This document shows positions 8,420 through 16,455 of a stretch of DNA of 64,000 bases, one piece after another; position 1 is the first letter of the stretch; every line of letters starts with the position of its first letter. Source of the stretch: Sporolactobacillus mangiferae (GTDB taxonomy: Bacteria; Bacillota; Bacilli; Bacillales; Sporolactobacillaceae); the NCBI RefSeq assembly GCF_023336505.1, contig NZ_JAMAST010000002.1, positions 248,001-312,000 on the forward strand. Direction: 5' to 3'. The notes under the pieces were generated by a model. That model made no database searches, was not told where the DNA came from, and saw nothing but the letters and a program-made list of their open reading frames with translations. A program made the position numbers and the translations under genes.

Positions 8420-9109
8420 CTATGCACGCAGAGGAAAATGTGACTTGATCGTCTGCAATGCATGAGTCTGTATCAATTCCTTTCCATATTCCTGCAGAAC
8501 GTAAAGTGTTATGCCGGTATCAAGACCGAATTCGAGCATTTTGCTTAGATCATCGTCCTGACAATCATCTGACCATTCATCAGTAAAAATTACCTTTAAA
8601 TAGTAATGGTCTTGATAGACATACAAGGCGGTATCCATCGCATCATGCGCTTCAAAGGCATGACTTAACGAAATCAAATGCTCCAGGTCATCAAACTCAA
8701 TAATGAATGAAATAGGCTGTCCGTCTTCTTCATCAGGATCATCATCTTCTTTATCCGTATCCTTTTTTCGGTTCGCATTCGATTGATCGGATTTCTGATC
8801 CTCATCGATCGGTATATCCAAATGCTTATCCTCCGAAATCGGCAATTGAAGATTGGTTCCATCCTTCGATATCTGCGCCCGTGTAACAATGATCTCCATA
8901 CCCTTTTCGAGCGCCTGAACCTGAATCCATAGCGGCCCTTCAAGTGAGAAAGATTCCTGGCTATGAGCCTCATCCATCATTTGCCAGAAAAGTTCTTCAC
9001 TGCGATCTCGATTATACCAGATTTCCTCACGGTCAAAGCCGAGATCCTCAATGTCCAAGTAGCTGATATAGAATTTTAATGTGTTCTCATTAATTCGCTC
9101 GATTTTCAT
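8420..9109 (-). CDS. mecA: Adaptor protein MecA
   Basis: MecA is the adaptor that couples substrates, notably the competence regulator ComK, to the ClpCP protease and activates ClpC assembly. The 229-residue product begins MKIERINENTLKFYISYLDI, the substrate-binding N-terminal domain (about 1-80). It then has a long, very acidic and probably flexible linker (about 98-140: many D, E and K residues), and a C-terminal ClpC-binding domain starting around FIIEFDDLEHLISLS. I placed the start at 9109, six bases after GGGAGAG, rather than eight codons upstream. The gene is enclosed by two inverted repeat copies (8228-8378 and 9391-9539). Confidence 0.95.
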   Translation of the reverse strand: MKIERINENTLKFYISYLDIEDLGFDREEIWYNRDRSEELFWQMMDEAHSQESFSLEGPLWIQVQALEKGMEIIVTRAQISKDGTNLQLPISEDKHLDIPIDEDQKSDQSNANRKKDTDKEDDDPDEEDGQPISFIIEFDDLEHLISLSHAFEAHDAMDTALYVYQDHYYLKVIFTDEWSDDCQDDDLSKMLEFGLDTGITLYVLQEYGKELIQTHALQTIKSHFPLRA

Positions 9110-9390
9110 CGCTATCTCTCCCTTCTTCTTCACCAGGTTATGGGAGTGACCAACTTTCCGTGGGACAACATGTTTCCCGTATCTCTATTGTATGATAAAA
9201 CCATTAGCATTGAAATAATTAATCACCTGTTTTTTCCGATTTCCGCACTTGACCTTTCCGCACGACCAAGCATGTCTGATTCATTCATTTTATTGAACGC
9301 AGGAACTATTTATGCAATGAAACTTAAAAAATGCATGGATTCTTGTCCGATTTAACGGAATGATTCAGGACAAGTCTGCATAAATTTTTA
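9110..9390. other. Upstream region of mecA
   Basis: This region must hold the mecA promoter. A TACAAT hexamer on the minus strand near 9190 is a candidate -10, but I see no good -35. A 71-codon plus-strand ORF at 9140-9355 has no ribosome site and no recognisable product, so I do not call it. Confidence 0.35.
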
Positions 9391-9539
9391 TTAGAAAACT
9401 TGGCTTCGCCAGGCTTCTGGCGAAGGCGAAGCCGCCGTCGCGACGGCCATGGACGGCCTAGTGTCCGATAAGCCGCAGGACGCGGCGTTTTTTCGGACCA
9501 CTTATACTATGTTCCTTAAAATTTATATACTTTCTTATA
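9391..9539 (+). repeat. Module A repeat, right copy flanking mecA (R5a)
   Basis: It starts TTAGAAAACTTGGCTTCGCC and ends CTTTCTTATA. Internal hairpins include GCCGTCGCGACGGC, GGCCATGGACGGCC and GTCCGATAAGCCGC...GCGGCGTTTTTTCGGAC. It is a near-identical inverted partner of 8228-8378 and abuts a module B copy at 9541. Confidence 0.9.
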
Positions 9540-9540
9540 G

Positions 9541-9705
9541 TATAAGAAAAACCGGGCATAGCCCGGTCCTTACTTCCGCATAGTTATTGAAAATTCCCTT
9601 ACGTTAGTGGAAGTTCCTTTTACGCTGTAATCGAACGGGTTTCGTGTCGTTACAGTACTGAATCGTCGCTTCAGTTGCTTGCTTGCCACGGGCGCACCTC
9701 CGCTT
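9541..9705 (+). repeat. Module B repeat (R5b)
   Basis: It begins TATAAGAAAAACCGGGCATA with a CCGGGC-ATA-GCCCGG hairpin, then TCCTTACTTCCGCATAGTTA and GTGGAAGTTCCTTTTACGCT blocks. It lacks the central CAGGACGTACTTTCACAGG part. It follows module A directly, the same A-then-B arrangement as at 51462-51910. Confidence 0.85.
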
Positions 9706-9892
9706 TGATGCTTAGACATGATGAAATTTTTGGGTTTGTTATCGAGGGAAGTCATATACTTTTGCACTAAAAAATACTCGTTGAATTCTTTATCACATAG
9801 TATTTTCGTTCAGGCCGTGTTCCCAGCTAAAGCGGATCATGAATGTTTCTTATAAAAATAGAGCAAAGGCAACGGAAGGGAGTTATTGACGG

Positions 9893-10576
9893 ATGTCTTT
9901 TGATTTCAACACACTGTTCTTTATCGTGAAAATTATTTTTATAGATATCATTCTTGGCGGAGACAATGCCGTGGTCATTGCACTTGCCTGCCGCAGACTT
10001 GACGAAAAAAAACGAAATGAAGCCATTTTTCTGGGAACTGGCCTGGCAGTTATTGTACGTATCGGTCTAACGGCCATTGTCGTTTCTCTTCTAAATATTC
10101 CGCTTCTATTACTTATTGGTGGTATTTTCTTAATTTACATTGCACTCCATCTGATGACAAATCGTGAAGAGGAGCATCACGTACGCGCAGGAACGTCCAT
10201 GTTTACTGCTGTACGCACCATTGTACTTGCGGATGTGGTGATGGGCTTCGACAACATGCTTGCCATTGCAGGTGCATCTAAGGGACACATCGGTTATATT
10301 GCCATTGGCCTTATCTTTTCTGTTCCAATTATTGTCTGGGGCAGCAAACTGATCTTAATTGCAATGGAGCGTTTCCCTGTTTTAATCTATGTAGGAGGCG
10401 GCGTGCTCGGATATACAGCTTCCGAGATGATTATGAGTGAACCAAAGATCCGCTGGTTGTTTGCAGCTTCTGATCACTTCGCCCATCTATTCCCTGTGCT
10501 GCTGATCGCCGCACTGATCACCACCGGATGGCTGACAAATCTCTATTCATCCTCCCGGATCACCAGAAAATCATAA
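9893..10576 (+). CDS. yjbE: TerC-family membrane protein (YjbE type)
   Basis: TerC-family integral membrane proteins have been linked to manganese export and metal loading of secreted enzymes. The 227-residue protein has about seven hydrophobic helices and both family signature segments: DIILGGDNAVVIALACR (residues about 18-34) and DVVMGFDNMLAIAGA (about 113-127). The paired acidic residues in these motifs are presumed metal ligands. A GGGAG lies 12 bases upstream of the ATG. In B. subtilis yjbE also sits between spx and mecA. I looked for a yybP-ykoY manganese riboswitch in the 190 bases upstream and did not see its conserved core. The gene converges with spx over a shared terminator. Confidence 0.9.
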   Translation: MSFDFNTLFFIVKIIFIDIILGGDNAVVIALACRRLDEKKRNEAIFLGTGLAVIVRIGLTAIVVSLLNIPLLLLIGGIFLIYIALHLMTNREEEHHVRAGTSMFTAVRTIVLADVVMGFDNMLAIAGASKGHIGYIAIGLIFSVPIIVWGSKLILIAMERFPVLIYVGGGVLGYTASEMIMSEPKIRWLFAASDHFAHLFPVLLIAALITTGWLTNLYSSSRITRKS

Positions 10577-10587
10577 AGAATGACAAA

Positions 10588-10631
10588 ACGGATGTCCGAT
10601 AAACGGACATCCGTTGATTCTCTTTTTTTTG
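10588..10631. terminator. Bidirectional intrinsic terminator between terC and spx
   Basis: A perfect 11-bp stem ACGGATGTCCG/CGGACATCCGT with an ATAAA loop is followed by TGATTCTCTTTTTTTT. Confidence 0.9.
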
Positions 10632-10632
10632 T

Positions 10633-11028
10633 TCAATTAACCAAACGCTGAGCTTCCTGAAGCTGGAATGTACGCACTTTTCTCGGTAGAAAACGCCGGA
10701 TTTCATCATCATTATAACCAACCTGCAACCGCTTATCATCAAGCATAATTGGACGTCGCAATAAGCCCGGATTATTTTTGATTAATTCAAAGAGCTGCTG
10801 AATCGACATCGTCTCAAGCTGAATATTTAATTCCTGGAATGCTTTCGAACGTGTCGAGATAATTTCATCCGTACCATTTTCGGTCATGCGCAAAATATCC
10901 TTAATCTCTTCAATGGACAACGGTTCAGAAAAGATATTCCGTTCTTTGAAGGGTATATCGTGTTCCTTGAGCCATGCTTTGGCCTTTCTGCACGAGGTGC
11001 AGCTTGGTGAGGTGTATAATGTTACCAT
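10633..11028 (-). CDS. spx: Transcriptional regulator Spx
   Basis: Spx binds the alpha subunit of RNA polymerase and redirects transcription under thiol stress. The 131-residue product has the ArsC-like fold with the redox switch C10-x-x-C13 ([17 protein letters not shown]) and the conserved RRPI motif containing R92 in the interface with polymerase. I placed the start at 11028, eight bases after AAAGGAGGGC; the longer upstream extension has no family match. Its level would be set by SpxH (3012-3917) with ClpXP. A TATAAT on the minus strand at 11081-11086 is a possible -10 without an obvious -35. Confidence 0.96.
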   Translation of the reverse strand: MVTLYTSPSCTSCRKAKAWLKEHDIPFKERNIFSEPLSIEEIKDILRMTENGTDEIISTRSKAFQELNIQLETMSIQQLFELIKNNPGLLRRPIMLDDKRLQVGYNDDEIRRFLPRKVRTFQLQEAQRLVN

Positions 11029-11261
11029 GTGTCGCCCTCCTTTGGACAATAGAAGCATTCTATTCTTAAGAGCTGCTTTTATTATATAATAATTCTTATA
11101 AATTTCATACCCCTTTTTATGTAAAAATAATTCCACATTTCGCCGTCAAATAAGCTGTTTTTTCGACAAAACACGATGTTATCAACTTTTTTATCCATTC
11201 TCATTTCGGGATCATTGAAAGCGGAAACACAAAACAAATACCGTCTTTTCTCAATCAACAT

Positions 11262-11320
11262 TAGAAAACTTGGTCTCGCGCCTCCCTCTTGCAAAAGCGA
11301 AATTCCCGCGGGATAGCCAT
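11262..11320 (+). repeat. Degenerate module A head (R6)
   Basis: ATTAGAAAACTTGG followed by GCGCCTCCCTCTTGCAAAAGCG resembles the first 45 bases of module A and then diverges. With 11029-11418 it forms a 390-base gene-free stretch that otherwise contains only the spx upstream region. Confidence 0.45.
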
Positions 11321-11418
11321 CAGATTGGTCACGCAGATCTGTTTAACGATGCAAAAAGGACTTCCTTAACGAAGTCCCTGTTGATGAAATCAAGTATATT
11401 ATGCGGCTCTGCTACGTT

Positions 11419-11544
11419 TTATGCCGGCAATTTCAGATTGGCTGACGGCGCATCTTGAGACTTTGGCTGCAGCTGTCCTAATGTCTCTTTCAACCATTTT
11501 CTGATTGAATGTTTCCGCTTCCGTCTGACTTCCTTCGGTTTCAT
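11419..11544 (-). CDS. Small basic protein of unknown function (41 aa)
   Basis: I do not recognise this protein. A canonical AAGGAGG sits nine bases before the ATG at 11544, and the frame runs 41 codons to TAA at 11419-11421. The N-terminal half is strongly basic (MKPKEVRRKRKHSIRKWLKE) and could form an amphipathic helix; the C-terminal half is rich in Q, P, S and A. A longer overlapping frame exists on the same strand (11399-11611) but lacks a comparable ribosome site. It lies between spx and the opp operon. A DNA/RNA-binding or membrane-surface role is possible, but nothing in the sequence decides. Confidence rests on the start signal alone. Confidence 0.5.
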   Translation of the reverse strand: MKPKEVRRKRKHSIRKWLKETLGQLQPKSQDAPSANLKLPA

Positions 11545-11851
11545 CGATAATCGCCTCCTTGGTTGATTGACCTTGCGTCTTCTCCGTCGATCCCCTTAAG
11601 CATTTCCTCATCTGCTTTTATTCTCAACCCGGTGCGTCTGGTTGTCAAGGTCATTTTCTAACATGTTCGCGCGATCATCATTTTTTTACTTGCGCTTAAC
11701 ATAGACACAATCAAGCTTGGCCATCTGCATGAGCGGTTGCATCATTTTGATTCACCTCAATGAAAAGATGGCAATCCACAGACGCTCCTTTTATACTATA
11801 CGTATGCGGTAAAAAAAGTATTCAAAAAGATGCACCTACGGAGCTGTTATT

Positions 11852-12019
11852 ATGACACAAAAATTGACCGTTCTCCTGATTGGTTTGCTTGTCACGGCAA
11901 TCCTTTGCAATTATTTTCTGGGTATTCCACCGTATCCGGTGGTTGTTATTCTGTTGATCCTTGCTTTAGTCAGCTATTTCACGCATCTTTTTGTCAAGTA
12001 TAAGAAAAGCAGGGCATAG
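11852..12019 (+). CDS. Small two-helix membrane protein (55 aa)
   Basis: I do not recognise this gene. The 55-residue product begins MTQKLTVLLIGLLVTAILCN, with hydrophobic helices at about residues 5-23 and 28-46 separated by GIPPYP, and ends in the basic tail VKYKKSRA. GGAG lies eight bases before the ATG. The last codons and the TAG lie inside a module B repeat copy (from 11999), so the C terminus is repeat-derived. Size and topology match the 56-residue protein at 4448-4618, and the two may be distant relatives. It is divergent from the 41-aa ORF and convergent with the opp operon. Confidence 0.5.
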   Translation: MTQKLTVLLIGLLVTAILCNYFLGIPPYPVVVILLILALVSYFTHLFVKYKKSRA

Positions 12020-12110
12020 CCCGGTCCTTAATTTCGCAGGATGCGGTAACTTCGGCGTTGCTTGCAGGACTGCGTATTGAGCGAAAACGCCTTCTTCACT
12101 TTGATGCTCG
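11999..12110 (+). repeat. Module B repeat, degenerate (R7)
   Basis: The copy starts TATAAGAAAAGCAGGGCATA, GCCCGGTCCTTAATTTCGCA and continues with GATGCGGTAACTTCGGCGTT and TTGAGCGAAAACGC. It overlaps the 3' end of the 55-aa ORF. The remaining bases to the opp terminator (12111-12240) hold no feature I can support. Confidence 0.65.
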
Positions 12111-12240
12111 GCTGAGCCAATGCTTTGTTGATTGATTTAACATAAATCATATTTTTCTTATCATATCAGAAAAAACTGGCCTTGTTGCGTACGAAGCAGG
12201 CAACACCTATAGGCTGGTGATACTTAAAATTATATAGCAC

Positions 12241-12288
12241 AAAAAAATAATCCCTGTATCACTATTTAGTCAGACACAGGGATTATTA
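12241..12288 (-). terminator. Terminator of the opp operon
   Basis: On the minus strand the stem AATAATCCCTGTGTC/GATACAGGGATTATT is followed by TTTTTTG. It lies directly downstream of oppF. Confidence 0.9.
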
Positions 12289-12295
12289 TCTGTTT

Positions 12296-13291
12296 TCAAG
12301 CTTTTTCTGCCTTCATTTCCTCATCATGCAGATGGCAGGCAACCCAGTGCCCTTCTTCGACCTCATGCCATTTTGGCCGTACTTTGGCACAGACATCCAT
12401 CGCGAAAGGACAGCGCGTTCTAAATCTGCAACCACTTGGCGGATCAATCGGGCTTGGCACATCGCCTTCCAGAATAATTCGCTCACGTGTGCGCTCCATT
12501 TCCGGATCCGCAACCGGAATGGCGGACAGAAGCGATTGAGTATACGGGTGAAGCGGATGTTCGTACAATTCGTCGCTTGATGCAAGTTCAGCCATATTGC
12601 CAAGGTACATAACGCCGACCCGGTCGCTGATGTGTTTCACCATTGAAAGGTCATGGGCGATGAAAAGATAGGTTAACCCCTTCTCTTCCTGCAGTTCCTG
12701 AAGCAAATTGACTACTTGTGCCTGAATGGAAACATCCAGTGCTGAAATAGGTTCATCAGCAATGATAAAATCCGGTTCAACAGCCAGCGCTCGGGCAATG
12801 CCAATACGCTGTCTCTGCCCGCCGCTGAACTCATGCGGGTAGCGGTTCGCATGTTCTCGATTCAATCCAACAGTCTCCAGCATTTTATAGACACGGTCCA
12901 TGCGTTCTTTTGATGATTTTGCCAAATGATGAATATCCAAACCTTCAGCAATAATATCTTTGACCATCATTCTTGGATTAAGCGATGCATATGGATCCTG
13001 AAAAATCATCTGCATTCTGCGACTCAGCTTTTTCTTTTCTTTTGCTGATACTTTACCGCCGATATTTTCTCCATCAAAAATAACTTCGCCGTCCGTCGGT
13101 TCATAGAGACGTATTATCGTGCGGCCAGTCGTTGATTTTCCACAGCCGGATTCACCGACCAGTCCCAGTGTCTCGCCTTTATATACGTCAAAGCTGACCG
13201 AATCGACTGCCTTTAAAATTTCCTGCCGGGATATCTTAAAATATTTTTTTAAATGCTTAACTTCAAGTAATTTCTCTTTTGATTCAGCCAT
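12296..13291 (-). CDS. oppF: Oligopeptide ABC transporter ATP-binding protein OppF
   Basis: OppF is one of two ATPases driving oligopeptide import. The 331-residue protein has Walker [12 protein letters not shown] near residue 50, the LSGGQ-type signature [15 protein letters not shown], Walker B DFIIADEP, and the C-terminal oligopeptide/dipeptide extension with a cysteine-rich stretch ([20 protein letters not shown]). That C-terminal motif is typical of the OppDF/DppDF family, in which some members bind an Fe-S cluster. The ATG follows GGAGG and the start overlaps the end of oppD by eight bases. It is the last gene of the operon oppA-B-C-D-F, which ends in a strong terminator. Confidence 0.95.
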   Translation of the reverse strand: MAESKEKLLEVKHLKKYFKISRQEILKAVDSVSFDVYKGETLGLVGESGCGKSTTGRTIIRLYEPTDGEVIFDGENIGGKVSAKEKKKLSRRMQMIFQDPYASLNPRMMVKDIIAEGLDIHHLAKSSKERMDRVYKMLETVGLNREHANRYPHEFSGGQRQRIGIARALAVEPDFIIADEPISALDVSIQAQVVNLLQELQEEKGLTYLFIAHDLSMVKHISDRVGVMYLGNMAELASSDELYEHPLHPYTQSLLSAIPVADPEMERTRERIILEGDVPSPIDPPSGCRFRTRCPFAMDVCAKVRPKWHEVEEGHWVACHLHDEEMKAEKA

Positions 13292-14312
13292 TTTTCGTTC
13301 CTCCTACACCGATAGTCTCCGGCGGATCTACCTTTGGTGCGCGTTCGTCGAGCAGCCAGCAGGCTGCTTTCTGCGTCGATGAAAGCTCCGTGTATTCAGG
13401 CATGTGATCCGTGCAGACCTTCATCGCATAAGGACATCTCGCCGCAAAAGGACAGCCTTTTGGCGGGTTAGCCAGATCAGGCGGAGAACCCGGAATCGCA
13501 AGCAGTTTGTCGGTTGTCGCATGCAGCTTTGGCATTGAAGAGAGCAATCCCCAAGTGTACGGATGTTTCGGGTTGTAGAAAATTTCGTCGATCATTCCAG
13601 TTTCAACAACCTTTCCCCCGTACATCACGGCAACACGCTGTGCCATATTTGCAACGACACCAAGATCATGGGTAATTAAAATGATTGCCGTTTTCGTTTT
13701 TTTCTGAAGATCCCGCATTAAATCAAGAATCTGAGCCTGAATCGTTACATCAAGTGCGGTTGTCGGTTCATCAGCAATGAGCACTTTGGGATTGCAGGCA
13801 AGTGCGATGGCAATCACAACACGCTGCCTCATACCACCCGAAAATTGATGCGGATATTCATCAACACGCACCTCAGGTTTCGGAATCCCAACAAGTTTCA
13901 GCAATTCAATGGCACGATTGCGTGCATCATGCTTGGACATTCCTTGATGTTTAATCAGACCCTCCATGATCTGCTTGCCGATTTTCATGGTTGGATTAAG
14001 TGCCGTCATCGGATCCTGAAAAATCATCGAAATTTCTTTCCCCCGCACCTTTTCCAATTGTTTCTCAGTATAGCTTACAAGATCTTTTCCCTCAAAAAGT
14101 ATGCTGCTTCCCTTTACAATTTCACCCGGAGGATTAGGAATCAATCCCATGATGGCCTTGGATGTCACTGATTTTCCCGAACCGGATTCACCCACGATGG
14201 CCAGCGTTTCACCCTCATTCAGGTCCAGATCAACGCCGCGAACAGCCTGAACATGGCGCCCAATGAGATTAAAATGGACGCTTAGGTTTTTTATCTCTAA
14301 TAGCTTGCTCAC
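13284..14312 (-). CDS. oppD: Oligopeptide ABC transporter ATP-binding protein OppD
   Basis: OppD pairs with OppF as the second nucleotide-binding subunit of the oligopeptide importer. The 342-residue protein has Walker [13 protein letters not shown], the signature [15 protein letters not shown], Walker B KVLIADEP and the C-terminal [15 protein letters not shown] segment characteristic of this subfamily. The start is GTG, preceded by GGAGGGG. It lies 15 bases after oppC and overlaps oppF by eight bases, indicating translational coupling. Confidence 0.95.
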   Translation of the reverse strand: MSKLLEIKNLSVHFNLIGRHVQAVRGVDLDLNEGETLAIVGESGSGKSVTSKAIMGLIPNPPGEIVKGSSILFEGKDLVSYTEKQLEKVRGKEISMIFQDPMTALNPTMKIGKQIMEGLIKHQGMSKHDARNRAIELLKLVGIPKPEVRVDEYPHQFSGGMRQRVVIAIALACNPKVLIADEPTTALDVTIQAQILDLMRDLQKKTKTAIILITHDLGVVANMAQRVAVMYGGKVVETGMIDEIFYNPKHPYTWGLLSSMPKLHATTDKLLAIPGSPPDLANPPKGCPFAARCPYAMKVCTDHMPEYTELSSTQKAACWLLDERAPKVDPPETIGVGGTKNG

Positions 14313-14327
14313 AATTTTCCCCTCCTG

Positions 14328-15335
14328 TTAGTGGCGTAATTTCGGATCAAAGGCATCACGAAGACCATTTCCAATTAGATTGAACGCAATGAGCAAGAGA
14401 CAAATGAGCAGACCCGGATACACCGTCTGGTATGGATGAAGCTGCAGAACTTCATAACCACTGTTAATCAGTGAGCCAAGAGATGCCTGTGGATCTCTGA
14501 TCCCTAGTCCGATGAAGCTTAGAAATGCTTCAAAGAAAATAGCGGCAGGAATTGAAAACATGGTATTGACAATAATCATGCCAAGCGAATTCGGAATCAG
14601 GTGTTTAAAAACAATCCGTGCGTTGCCTGCACCTAAAGATTTTGACGCAAGAACAAACTCCTGATTTTTCAATTTCATCATGGAACCACGGACAATTCGA
14701 GACATTGAAATCCAGCTGGTTGCGGTAATGGCAATCGTAATTGGAATGAGTCCCGGCTTCATGACAAGAATCAGCAAAATAATCCATACAAGATTCGGTA
14801 TGCCCGAAATAATTTCCATAATACGCTGTAAAATATTATCCGTCAGGCCGCCAAAATAACCGGAAATACCGCCGTAAGTGACCCCAATTAACACGTCAAC
14901 CAGTGCGGCAATGACGGCAATGATTAATGAGATACGCGTTCCTTCCCACGTTCTTGACCATAGATCACGGCCCAATTGATCTGTACCAAACCAGAAATCC
15001 TTCTTTATCCCCCGTTGCTGGTACACATCAATGCCATCTTCCTGACCGTTTAAAAAGGGAACCCAAGAAAGAGCAGATACCCTTGGTGGCAGGTTCGAAC
15101 GATTCAGATCCTGGTGGGTTGGATCATAATTATGAGAATATGGGACAGAAACAGCCAGCAATACGATCAATAAGACGATGAAGATCGAGAGAAGTGCGCC
15201 CTTATTTTGGACAAATCTGCGTACAGCATCTTTCCATACGCTGACCACTTCGCCGCTTACCCGTTCGTTTTCTGTACGATCAATTTCAGCGGGTAGAAAC
15301 ATTTCCTTCGTTATATCCTGATTTGCAACTGCCAT
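14328..15335 (-). CDS. oppC: Oligopeptide ABC transporter permease OppC
   Basis: OppC is one of the two membrane subunits of the importer. The 335-residue protein has an N-terminal cytoplasmic arm of about 40 residues, a first membrane helix (GALLSIFIVLLIVLLAVSVP), an OppC_N extracellular loop with FWFGTDQLGRDLWSR, and the BPD_transp_1 domain with the EAA loop around ASKSLGAGNARIVFKHLIPN. The ATG follows GGAGGTC. It begins immediately after the oppB stop codon. Confidence 0.95.
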   Translation of the reverse strand: MAVANQDITKEMFLPAEIDRTENERVSGEVVSVWKDAVRRFVQNKGALLSIFIVLLIVLLAVSVPYSHNYDPTHQDLNRSNLPPRVSALSWVPFLNGQEDGIDVYQQRGIKKDFWFGTDQLGRDLWSRTWEGTRISLIIAVIAALVDVLIGVTYGGISGYFGGLTDNILQRIMEIISGIPNLVWIILLILVMKPGLIPITIAITATSWISMSRIVRGSMMKLKNQEFVLASKSLGAGNARIVFKHLIPNSLGMIIVNTMFSIPAAIFFEAFLSFIGLGIRDPQASLGSLINSGYEVLQLHPYQTVYPGLLICLLLIAFNLIGNGLRDAFDPKLRH

Positions 15336-16262
15336 TTAAGCTTGACCTCCAGACACACGTATTCTCGGATCAATAACTCCATAAAGGATGTCAACAACAA
15401 AAATCGACAGAATAAATAGTCCAGCGTACAATTCAGTGGTCCCCATAATCATTGGATAATCGTTCGTTACAATTGAAGAAACATATTGCGAACCGATTCC
15501 CGGAATTCCAAATATATTTTCAATGACCAGCGACCCGGTAATAATGGCAGCCGTCAGCGGTCCTAATATAGTAACAACCGGAATCAGTGCATTTCGAATC
15601 GCATGCTTATAAACAACGGTAAATCTTGATAATCCTTTTGCCTGCGCCGTCACAATATAATCCTGATTAATCACTTCTACCATCTCTGTGCGCATGAACA
15701 GAGCGATTTCCGCAACCACACCGACTGCCAGAGAAACAACCGGTAAAAAATGGTAACTTGGTCCGTTCCACCCCGCAACCGGAAACGCACGAACATACAC
15801 GCCTAAAAAGTATTGCAATACACCAGCAAAAATAAATGAAGGAATCGACGTCCCTATAGCAGCGAAAATCATTGTACTCCAGTCCATTGCCTTGCCATGA
15901 TGCAGTCCGGCAATAATGCCCAGTAGCAGACCAATAACAGCACCAAGTATAATCGCTTCCAGGCCCAGATCCAATGAAACCGGAAATTTATTCATTAACA
16001 GTGCCGTCACTGATTCATTGCCAAATTGAAATGATCCACCCATATCGCCGTGCAGCAGATTCCACATATATTTTACGTATTGAACAGCGATTGGCTGATC
16101 CAGACCGTAATAGTGTTTCAGCTGATTAATTTGTGTCGGAGTCAGTTTCGGATTCTGAAACGGTGTTCCAGGCAGCATTTTCATTGATAGAAATGTCAAT
16201 GTGATGACTACATAAAAAGTAATACACATATAGCCAATTCGCTTTAATATATAGCGTCCCAC
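15336..16262 (-). CDS. oppB: Oligopeptide ABC transporter permease OppB
   Basis: OppB is the second membrane subunit of the importer. The protein has the usual first helix (YILKRIGYMCITFYVVITLT), the GTPFQNPKLTPTQINQLKHY periplasmic-side loop, and the EAA motif around TAQAKGLSRFTVVYKHAIRN. I placed the start at a GTG at 16262 (308 residues), nine bases after GGGAGG. An in-frame ATG at 16319 would add 19 residues not found in the family. A stem-loop separates it from oppA and may lower expression of the downstream genes relative to the binding protein. Confidence 0.93.
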   Translation of the reverse strand: MGRYILKRIGYMCITFYVVITLTFLSMKMLPGTPFQNPKLTPTQINQLKHYYGLDQPIAVQYVKYMWNLLHGDMGGSFQFGNESVTALLMNKFPVSLDLGLEAIILGAVIGLLLGIIAGLHHGKAMDWSTMIFAAIGTSIPSFIFAGVLQYFLGVYVRAFPVAGWNGPSYHFLPVVSLAVGVVAEIALFMRTEMVEVINQDYIVTAQAKGLSRFTVVYKHAIRNALIPVVTILGPLTAAIITGSLVIENIFGIPGIGSQYVSSIVTNDYPMIMGTTELYAGLFILSIFVVDILYGVIDPRIRVSGGQA

Positions 16263-16371
16263 CAGGTTGGTCCTCCCTTTTTTTTGTAAAACAAGTGATT
16301 GATCTATAGTCACATTCATTATGTTCAGTAAAACATGTACAACTCATCAGACAATTAGATAGTTAATAATA

Positions 16372-16413
16372 ATAATTAAGGAGAGCATATGCCTTATCAA
16401 CATATACTCTCCT
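16372..16413 (-). promoter_or_regulatory. Intercistronic stem-loop between oppA and oppB
   Basis: The 13-bp stem AGGAGAGTATATG/CATATGCTCTCCT has a nine-base loop and, on the minus strand, is followed only by TTAATTATTATTATT. It is a partial terminator or an mRNA 3'-end stabiliser for oppA rather than a full terminator. Such hairpins are common after binding-protein genes that need higher expression. Confidence 0.6.
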
Positions 16414-16455
16414 TTCAAAGCATCAAAAGTTCATACTTGCCATCCCGCACTCACA

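Noticed and set aside
9140-9355. 71-codon plus-strand ORF upstream of mecA
   Set aside because: No ribosome site and no family match; it overlaps the region that must hold the mecA promoter.
8228-9539. Inverted repeats around mecA as ends of a classical insertion sequence
   Set aside because: No transposase lies between them; the internal gene is the conserved core gene mecA in its normal chromosomal place.
9780-9892. Manganese (yybP-ykoY) riboswitch before the TerC-type gene
   Set aside because: The conserved core and paired helices of that riboswitch are not present in the sequence.
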